A stretch of DNA of 64,000 bases from Cristatella mucedo (lineage: Eukaryota > Bryozoa > Phylactolaemata > Cristatellidae), in the NCBI GenBank assembly GCA_009760855.2, contig WPIO01000052.1:1551001-1615000 (forward strand), given 5' to 3'. Of this stretch, positions 56,756-64,000 are shown in pieces. Position 1 is the first letter of the stretch. Each line of letters opens with the position of its first letter. A program made the translations under genes and the position numbers. The notes beneath the pieces were generated by a model. It saw nothing but the letters and a program-made list of their open reading frames with translations. It was not told the DNA's origin and did not search any database.

Positions 56756-57059
56756 AGGTGAGTAATGATGGCTAGACAGTCTGTAGTGACTGTCACTTCT
56801 AACTTTGGTTAAGTCGTCTCGCTGTTCCTCGGACTGAACTGAGGTCGTTTGGTAAGCTCCTATGCGTACCGGAAATCTGGAGTTCGGAGCCTCTGGCTTC
56901 CGTCGCTACGCTGCACCATTGCATTGCATCTTTCACGTCTCAGCTGAAGACGCGGCTGCTCCGCTCAGCTTTCTAGCGTCCCAATGACTTTGTCTCTTTT
57001 TTCCTTTGCGCTTTGCGTGCGTCTAACCGTGACACCATTAGTGCTATAAAGCCCTTGGG

Positions 57060-57180
57060 TTTCTTGCTTCTCTTGAGCTTTAAAGCACCTGGATAGAGAT
57101 GGTTATTTTAGGGCGCTTCAAGATCTGTTATCTTAGGGCGCTAAGCAAATGAGCTATTATTATAATTGTAATTACTGCTA
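57060..57180 (+). mobile_element. SINE A-type tail with internal duplication
   Basis: TTAAAGCACCTGGATAGAGA, then GTTATTTTAGGGCGCTTCAA and a second copy GTTATCTTAGGGCGCTAAGC, ending in an ATT-like tail. The repeated GGGCGCT block points to slippage or a tail-to-tail event during reverse transcription. Confidence 0.6.
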
Positions 57181-57184
57181 ACTG

Positions 57185-58675
57185 AAACTTCGCACAATGA
57201 CGAGGAATAGGCTAGTATTATACCCTGTAGTGCTCCGTGTCGCTCTCTTCTTGCCTGGGTGGCCTGGTGGACAATAAGTAGCGATCATCATCTCACGCAG
57301 GACCTCCTCGCGTCACACTTTATCTCCGAAGCAAAGAGCGGTGAGAAACCTAGCCGAATTAGGTGGACTGCAACTGAAATTAGTCGGCGATTGGCATGCT
57401 AGATCAACATTAGCATTCCGAACAATGCGCTTAATGCTATCGTTCATATCTACCTACATTAATTCTACAGCAGAGGCCCGTAGGCACTGGGTCTGGTGAA
57501 GGGGACAAGTATCCGGAAGCGGCTGGTAGCAGGTTTGACGACAGGAATGGCCCTTTAGCCCGCCCCAAGAAGCCCGATTTCCCCTCGCTCTTGAAGGTCA
57601 GGAAGCAGCAATCGGGTTTCAAGAGCAGCTCTACAGGCTCGTTGGCGTCGCGGGGTGGGGGTGACGGCGGCATAGAGCGCACGCCCAAAGCGGTTTATCT
57701 CCTGAGCGGCTACCATTGTTTTTGATGAGGATGAAAACAAGCTACTTCGGGTGGTCCACCAATATCATTCACCTTGCAAGTTGTTTTCTATGGAGGTGCG
57801 GATTTGTTGTTTTGCGGACGCTCACATTTAAAGGGTTGATTACGTTTTAAGAGGTGGCAAAGAGGCTTAGACAAATCTAAATATAGAGGCAGTAAAGAGG
57901 TGTAGACAGGTCTCAAGAGACTTGCCGAACGGCGCATCTGGTGCTGAGCTTCGGGCTCTTTAAAATGCGGCAGCAAATATTTTTTGGCTTCAAATAGTCT
58001 TCCGAATGGACGGCATCGGCTCGAGCGCGGCTAGAGTTTAAACTCCCACCCATACGTTGTGCCAATCCTTCGGGAGAAGGCGATGAACTAGCTCCAGAGG
58101 GCGTCGCGCCTTCAAGCTGCAGCAGCTTCAAGAAGATGTTTTTCCAGAGAGAGAAACGCGTTTTCTTCTTTGATAGGCCAAACGGCGGCCGCCGACAGAT
58201 CAGCCCACTTCCTGGCTGCGAAGCGGCTTCAGCCTCCATGGTTGGGTCGGGGCTTCGCGAGCATTCCCACTTTTTTCAGATGCGATCTAAAGAGGCTTCG
58301 CCTGCGCTTCGGACTGACCGTCGGCGTAAGAAAGCTTGAAGATTCAGACCGCCCGTAAAAAAAGGGGGGACGGACGTGCTCGTGTCTTTTCGGGTGCTAA
58401 GGAACGTCGCTTCCAGACGTCGCAGTCGCGCATTCAGCTCACGGGCGGAGGGTGCGATCTTTCGGACGAGCTACCGTTTCTTTTAGAGAAGCCGCCACAC
58501 AGTGCCGCGATAGCAAAGGAGGCTTGGGCAGGTTCAGGATTAAGGCGCCACGAGGCTTACGAAGACGCAGAGAGGCAATCTTCCAGGTGGCATCCGTTCG
58601 GCTATTCATGCCTGACTCGATAGCCAGGGCACCGGCTACAGCCTTGTCGGCGTCCTTCTGCTAAGCAACTGTCCA
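57185..58675. other. GC-rich region without recognised gene
   Basis: Between about 57,440 and 58,660 the sequence is CpG-rich. Frames of 60-108 residues are open on both strands and overlap, for example one on the minus strand at 57,913-58,239 that begins with MEAEAASQPGSGLICRRPPF. I recognise no domain. A decayed retroelement or an unknown gene exon is possible. Confidence 0.3.
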
Positions 58676-58679
58676 ATGC

Positions 58680-58865
58680 CGCGCCGGTTTGGCCCAGTGG
58701 TTAAGGTGCTCGCTCCGACTGAGGTCAAGGTGAATATATTTGATTATCCGAGGTCGTAGGCTCGACCCCCTAGGCATACTTGAAGCACCTGAATAGAGAT
58801 TAAGTTTTTCTTAGGGCGCTGTGCAAATGAATATTACTGATATTAATACTCGTATTATTATTATT
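58680..58865 (+). mobile_element. SINE A, nearly complete
   Basis: The A box TGGCCCAGTGG (58,690-58,700) and B box GGCTCGACCCC (58,759-58,769) are both good pol III matches, with about 24 extra bases between them (a TGAATATATTTGATTATCC insertion). The tail GAAGCACCTGAATAGAGATT then TTAGGGCGCTGTGCAAATGA resembles the LINE A 3' end and runs into an ATT-rich stretch. Best copy of SINE A in the window. Confidence 0.8.
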
Positions 58866-59503
58866 AACCATTCCTTTCATACACAAAAACCCGCACATCC
58901 GGCGGAGTGGGCGCGACCTACTGGACCTACTGTCAAGCGGCGCTGGGAGCTCGACATTCAGTCGCGTCGTTCTCAGTTTATCTGGCGTGGCGCCGCAATG
59001 CAGACAGACGAGACCGACTTTTAATGCAGCATTTAAGCGATCAGAGCCACAGCTTCCTATTAAAAGGTCGGTTGCTTTCATAAAAATTTATTTTAATAAC
59101 TACTATTTCCCCCTACCTATACCGTGCCGAAATAAGGACACTGCCTCGAGAAGACGTTCGACATTTCGCTACTCAGTCGCATCGAGTAAATTGGAAGCTC
59201 AATTGGAAGAAAACGCTTCTGCTCTCGGCGTGCCGTGCTATCAGGATAGGAATATAGGTTGCGTCCATCGCACCTCCGCTGACTTCTAGAAACGCCCACA
59301 CAATTCCCTGCTGCGGGACTGCTATTTCTTGTGCCCGAGCAGGTCGCACAAGCTTGAAAATCTCCGAGCCAGCATATGGTTGAACTGCCTGTCCTCTTCT
59401 TAGAATATCTAGTAGCCTTTCACTACCGCGACAAACAGGCCGTTGCTGCTTCGGAAATACAGCACACGACATTGTTATGGTCAGCTGATTTAATGCTCAT
59501 TTA
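58866..59503. other. No recognised feature
   Basis: Overlapping frames of 60-100 residues on both strands without a known motif, ending at the TA border of the next element. Confidence 0.45.
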
Positions 59504-60014
59504 CCGTATTTTTGCTATTACAAGTCGCACTCAAGTATAAGTCGCTCTCTAAATTTATGAACAAATTGTTTTCAAAAAATTTATTGAAAATTATGACTAA
59601 TATTAAATATTAAAATATATATTATCGAATATTTAGATCATTTTGTATTAATATACGTTTGCTTTAATCGTCACAGATAGCGAGAAAAGCGTCATCAGCT
59701 AACTTCTTCAAAGTCTTCTGCAGCATTGTCAATGTCTGAATCGTCACTTTCCTCATTGATTGCATCATCTTTAGTTCCATCCAGCATGTTTGAAATACTC
59801 AATATTAGGTTTTATATACAGCTACAGTGAAGTATAGTATAAACCTGTTTATCTCATATGAACAAGTCGAGCAGTCTAGATCGGTAAGCAAGGAGCCATT
59901 TTTAATTTTGACACTATTTGACTTGAAATGTATTTTGTATTTACGTAGCAGGTTTATTTTTTCCAAAACAAAATTTGAAAAGAATGAGTGTGACTTGTAC
60001 TCGTAAAAATACAG
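59504..60014 (-). mobile_element. Pogo/Tigger-like transposon relic 2
   Basis: The left end CCGTATTTTTGCTATTACAA and the inverse of the right end (CTGTATTTTTACGAGTACAA) are inverted repeats of about 27 bases, flanked on both sides by TA (59,502-59,503 and 60,015-60,016), as expected for the Tc1/mariner/pogo superfamily. The minus strand (59,798-59,697) still reads ISNMLDGTKDDAINEESDD, the acidic C-terminal signature of Tigger-type transposases. The rest is deleted, leaving 511 bases. Confidence 0.82.
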
Positions 60015-60029
60015 TATTTTGATGCGTAA

Positions 60030-60180
60030 GAGCCTTAGAAGCTACAACCAGCAGTAAGCACGCACCGGCAATATAGAACTGCCCACTGCAAGGCGCGAAC
60101 CGAGGAGCCATCCCCCTTACCTGTGGGCTTAAACCCGGGGGACGCACGTCCTTGCTTTTGACGCGAGCGACACAATCCTG
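60030..60180 (-). mobile_element. SINE B head fragment
   Basis: The reverse complement reads GGTTCGCGCCTTGCAGTGGG, then CAGTTCTATATTGCCGGTGC, matching the B box and body of SINE B with several changes. It lies next to the Tigger relic and lacks the LINE B tail. Confidence 0.6.
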
Positions 60181-60929
60181 ATGCAAAGCTAGAGCCTCGA
60201 AGGGCAGCTGACGAGCTTAATACGTAGCAGCACCGGATGCGCGCGCGCGTGCGCACGCGCGCAGCCTACGCCTGCGCTAGCTCAACAATCAAGAACGCCG
60301 TAACCTGAATAATAGTCCGTGACCTTGACGCTTAGACATCGCCGCGGATTCCACAGCCCCGGAGCCGAGAGTGTTGCTTAACATTTATTCTTAGGAGCTC
60401 CAAGGTTATACTCATTCTGAACCGGATATGTTGCGATATACGGCTTATACCAAATAAACTGCCTCACGAAGTAAACGCCAGCCAGTGGCACTTCGCGCGC
60501 TTTTTTCCGAGAAAACGTGGCCGTCTGAAGCCTCGTGGCTCCCAGACGGTGGTACCAGCAGACGACCTACTTAATATCTGCGGGTGCTGCCTGGGGTACT
60601 CTATTGATACCGACGCGTTACGGAGGCTTCTGCGCACGGAGAGAACGTCCGCCGCAAGCACGTTGCTTGTAGAAGCGCTAGTCCTCGCCAGTGCGCGACC
60701 CAGCGACTCCGAAACCCCGCCCCCCACCGAACACTGGCGATGCCGGAAACTGGGGAATCTTGCGGCTAGCGACTTTTAAGTGAGGCACCAATACATGCTG
60801 GCCTGCCGACTGAAGTGGAACACGACAGCAACGAAGAGCGCCCCCTACCGCCAGACAACAAGCCCATTGCCGTGGAGAACGTTCGACGCGAACGGCGGGT
60901 CGCAGGCGTCCAGCATCAGCCGCCGTGAC
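60181..60929. other. GC-rich stretch without recognised gene
   Basis: It includes an alternating purine-pyrimidine GCGCGCGCGTGCGCACGCGC tract near 60,239. Frames of about 70-87 residues on both strands show no known motif. Confidence 0.4.
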
Positions 60930-61012
60930 GTACAGCGACTCTGTAAATTTCGCACAATGAGATGGAGCTCTCTGACGACGCTATAAAAATTGCATTCGTA
61001 TAATTATTATTA
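60930..61012 (+). mobile_element. SINE A/LINE A-type 3' tail
   Basis: AAATTTCGCACAATGAGATG, then GAGCTCTCTGACGACGCTAT and AAATTGCATTCGTATAATTA ending in ATTATTATT. The head is not recognisable. Confidence 0.55.
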
Positions 61013-61214
61013 AACTCGTACGGCAACCGGAGAAATTCCGAAATGTCAACGGACTCAAAAGCCCGCGGTGAAACTCCCACCTAGGCCAAAGCCTAGAGCA
61101 CAAGTGCCATAGTATTATATTACCGGTACTTTGGCTTTTGTGCTGCTCAGCCACAGATAATCCTTAGCCTTTATAATTCAGGAACCGCGAATAATATATA
61201 TTTCGGCAGTCATA

Positions 61215-61435
61215 ATCTTGCTGATCTAATATAATACTATAGTTCATTTGTAAGACTAGACTAAGAGAAATTAATCTCTATTCATGCGCTTGCTTCTCAT
61301 ATGTATGCCTCATGTGTATGTATACCCGTTGCTTCTCATATGTATGCCTCGGGGCTTTAGCCCACGACCTCAGCCAGACCTTGGTCGGGGCGAGGTCGTG
61401 GGACCTTAACCGCTGGACCAAACCAGCTCGGCATC
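61215..61435 (-). mobile_element. SINE A with internal duplication
   Basis: The reverse complement reads GCTGGTTTGGTCCAGCGGTT, then AAGGTCCCACGACCTCGCCC, TGAGGTCGTGGGCTAAAGCC, and a tail with GCATGAATAGAGATTAATTT. A stretch near 61,290-61,350 (GCTTCTCATATGTATGCCTC) occurs twice, so the body has a local duplication. Confidence 0.7.
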
Positions 61436-62190
61436 TAGCATGCAGCCGTTTCACGATGCAGCAAACTCGATGCTGTTGGCTGGCAGTCGATGTCTGCTGG
61501 CACTGGAGGATGACTTCCGGTGGCCTCCATGGTGAATCAGCCAAATTAAAGGATGCCATTTGTTGTCCTGATAGCACAAAGGTCCGCCCAAGCTATTCTT
61601 AGGAGCAAACAGCCTGCTGCAGATGGTCTCGGAACACAGCGGCCCATTGGCTAAAGGCAGTCTTACCGCGCGATAGCTATCTAGTAGGACAGCCATGGAA
61701 CAATGCTCCAAGCAGCGACTGCAGCAGCCTTCAGCAGAATTGAAGCTTTCGCTGGTGCCAAATAGGCATGAGTGGTATTTTTACGTAACGTCCCTGCGAT
61801 ATTGACTCTGTGCGAACGAAAAAAAAGAGTAAATCACTGGCTGGAAAAACATACAAAGCACTGGGCTACCAGTTACTGTTGAACGTGGAGGCAAAGAGGT
61901 GTCACACGCACAGACACTCCGTTGCTGCCCACATAAAAATGCGACGGCAATCGCGATAGAAGTCAAGTAAACAGGGGCTGGCTCCCACACATGTGCAGCC
62001 TCTCGAGGCGCTTCGGCTCCTCCCCCTTCTCCTCGCCCTGCCTCCCTTCGTGATGATCAGCAGGTGCTCGCAGCATATATTTTGTGCGGCTCTCACACAC
62101 AGGCCACGGGCAATTGCTGGCAATCTGCGGCCACGTCTAGTGCTCGTGCAGGTGGGTTAACTGTTAGCAGCCTGAGAGAAGTACAGAGAT
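61436..62190. other. No recognised feature
   Basis: Mixed composition. Overlapping frames of 60-99 residues without a known motif. Confidence 0.45.
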
Positions 62191-62199
62191 CCACCATTC

Positions 62200-62385
62200 A
62201 TGCCCTGGTGGCTGACCGATAGCCATAACGGCCACCCTGGTTTCTCCCAGGGGTAAGGTGCTCGCCGTTAAGGACCGCTGTCGCTAAAGGCTCGAGCATT
62301 GCAAAGCATGCGGCATATGTTATGCGCCTGTATATACATTAAGTTCTCTGAAGGCACTATAAAAATGATGAATGCTTTTTAATGT
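62200..62385 (+). mobile_element. SINE A, decayed
   Basis: CCCAGGGGTAAGGTGCTCGC resembles the A-box segment of SINE A. The tail TATGCGCCTGTATATACATT, then AAGTTCTCTGAAGGCACTAT, follows. No ATT run remains. Confidence 0.5.
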
Positions 62386-62389
62386 AGTG

Positions 62390-63082
62390 ATTCGGTTTCG
62401 ACAAGGGTCGGTGTGATACGACGTCAAAGCCTTCATCGTCAACGGATTTTCGTCACAGTCATGTATATGTGTAGCAGACGCAGCTGCAGAGATTGCGAAT
62501 TTCATTTTGATAATACCAATAGACCGAACATGTGCAAATTGTTCAATGAAACAGTGCCGGCAGGTCGACCGAACTCTGCTTTTCGTGGTCTTGGAAGGTA
62601 CACAAAAGCAAACTCAATCTTTGTATCGTCAAGTTAATACTGGCCTCCTCAGCAAAGCAGCTAAGGGCCTATCAGTAGGCAACGGCAGAAAAATCAGCTT
62701 AAGGCAAGTGCTGCTGCCGGTGTCATATCAGATCGCTTGCAAGCAATGATGAGCAAGCTAATAGTCTGTTGCCTGCCTTTTCTCATCCGGAGGCTCCTTA
62801 ACTGTGCCGTGTTCTGGGAAACTTGATGCCATTATAGATCTTGTGCCGTTTGCCAAGTGCCTTCACGGCATCCTGCCTCTGGTGTCAACATAGCCTAATG
62901 CTCCTCGGTTGCTAGCAACCAAAGCATAGCTTCGAGACACCTGGCTCTTGCTTACCTCATTTACAGCTTCCCTTTTCTCGCTTCTGCCTCAGTCAGCTCT
63001 GCTGACCCTGGTTCCCTTTCCTTTTCCTATCTCACTGGCCCCTGTTACTGCTCCTGCTCCCTTTGCTGCTTCTGTTCGAGCT
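62390..63082. other. No recognised feature
   Basis: Single-copy sequence leading into the minisatellite. A plus-strand frame from 62,948 is open through the minisatellite but has no other support. Confidence 0.4.
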
Positions 63083-63274
63083 CTTGCTCCTGACCTCCTA
63101 ACTACTCTTGCTCCTGCTCCCATCGCTGCTCTTGCTCCTGATCTCCTTACTACTCTTGCTCCTGCTCCCATCGCTGCTCTTGCTCCTGATCTCCTTACTA
63201 CTCTTGCTCCTGCTCCCATCGCTGCTCTTGCTCCTGATCTCCTTACTACTCTTGCTCCTGCTCCCATCGCTGCT
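63083..63274. repeat. Minisatellite of 48-base units
   Basis: Three full units start at 63,107, 63,155 and 63,203, with half units on each side. Each unit begins CTTGCTCCTGCTCCCATCGC. Because 48 is a multiple of 3, both strands stay open: the plus frame repeats LAPAPIAALAPDLLTT. It may be a translated repeat, but a non-coding minisatellite is more likely. Confidence 0.9.
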
Positions 63275-63733
63275 CCTGCCACTCTAGCTTGTATGTGGAG
63301 TCTGCTACTGACGCCATTGCAGCTGCTGCTTGTTTTCAGTGACAGGCGGTAGCTAATGCGATCTCACAGTTCTGTCTACTCGTCTGACAGTCTGCTGACT
63401 GCCCTTGACGGGGCTTGCACCCGTCCTTTCAGAGTGACAGTCAGACCACGCTTTTATAGGTGGATGGCATCAGCAGTCCCGACTGGCCAGCAAGCACCAA
63501 CTTGCAATCAGATAATTTCAGAGCAAACGCCAACTTTCATGACAAGATTTGAGTACCGAAAGCCTCGGCAGTCATGTGACTAGCACAGATGCCAAAGCTG
63601 GGCTGCTTGGCAGCTCTCCTGCATGTACTTCACCCAGTGGCCATGCCACTCTCCCGATGCGAATAAGCAGAAAACTGTTCAATCTTGATGGTGCGCAGAA
63701 AAATGTGTGTGCTAGCATGTGTCTGTATGTGTT

Positions 63734-63734
<1 letters not shown>
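63275..63734. other. No recognised feature
   Basis: No gene or element recognised between the minisatellite and the GT repeat. Confidence 0.45.
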
Positions 63735-63773
<39 letters not shown>

Positions 63774-63791
63774 TGTGTGTATGTGTGTGTG
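63735..63791. repeat. (GT)n microsatellite
   Basis: A GT run with GTAT interruptions. 63,792-64,000 shows nothing else recognisable. Confidence 0.95.
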
Positions 63792-64000
63792 TTAGCAGCA
63801 CTTGCAAGACGGTTGAGGTACTGTATTCAGGGCGAGCTGCTGCAGATCTGGGTAGGTACACATGCCATGACACCTCAGCAGCAGCTCAGTGAAATCAGGT
63901 CTTAGGTGCATTAATCAATCTGTGCATGCATGACATTTCGATAGGACATGCTTTACTAGCCTACTGCTGAAAGAATCTGCGAGCAATTCAGGGCAGGCAG

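Noticed and set aside
58680-58770. True tRNA gene at the SINE A head
   Set aside because: A and B boxes are present, but the acceptor ends do not pair and the spacing is too long. It ends in a LINE-like tail.
1-64000. CRISPR array, operon, phage or bacterial element
   Set aside because: The repeats are kilobase tandem units, SINE/LINE copies or microsatellites; the genes have introns and the tRNAs are of eukaryotic type.

Overview
The window reads as nuclear DNA of an invertebrate animal. The evidence is spliced exons with GT/AG borders, eukaryotic tRNA genes with internal A and B boxes and T-run terminators, non-LTR retrotransposon fragments, tRNA-derived SINEs, cut-and-paste transposon relics and long dinucleotide microsatellites. 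There are no operons and nothing bacterial. The species cannot be named from the sequence. Most open frames in the window are chance frames or broken transposon frames.

Positions 1-11,029 hold a young tandem array with a unit of about 3.6 kb: three units plus the start of a fourth. Each unit carries two tRNA-Gln genes, one with anticodon CTG and one with TTG, in flanks that are themselves related, so the unit looks like a dimer. Six intact tRNA-Gln genes are present. One single-N assembly join (7766) replaces about 222 bases of unit 3. From 11,030 to about 15,950, and again at 20,140-21,560, lie much older diverged copies of the same sequence with decayed tRNA-Gln remnants.

Positions 14,290-32,430 are mostly retrotransposon debris. 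Family A LINEs end in an AAAGCGCCTAGAAAGAGATT block followed by an (ATT)n tail. Family B LINEs end in a GTGGAGTTACAGACGGAGATACATT-like block. A hAT-like transposase relic lies at 22.4-23.6 kb. A single tRNA-Asp(GTC) gene lies on the minus strand at 32.8 kb.

Positions 33,409-40,298 hold the one convincing protein gene: four exons on the plus strand joined by three phase-1 introns. It encodes 397 residues with four tandem TM2 domains (about eight membrane segments) and a proline-rich tail with a PPPY motif. Introns 1 and 2 interrupt TM2 domains 2 and 3 at the same point, which suggests growth by exon duplication. The introns are filled with LINE and SINE tails and microsatellites.

Positions 40,300-64,000 contain no protein gene I can recognise. 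They hold a hAT element with a perfect 8-bp target duplication (41,792-42,644), a small 27-bp-TIR element next to a MULE relic (46.4-47.1 kb), two pogo/Tigger-like relics with TA borders (52.3 and 59.5 kb), more LINE A 3' ends, and two SINE families. Each SINE family appears to borrow the 3' tail of a LINE family in the same window, which would explain how it is copied.
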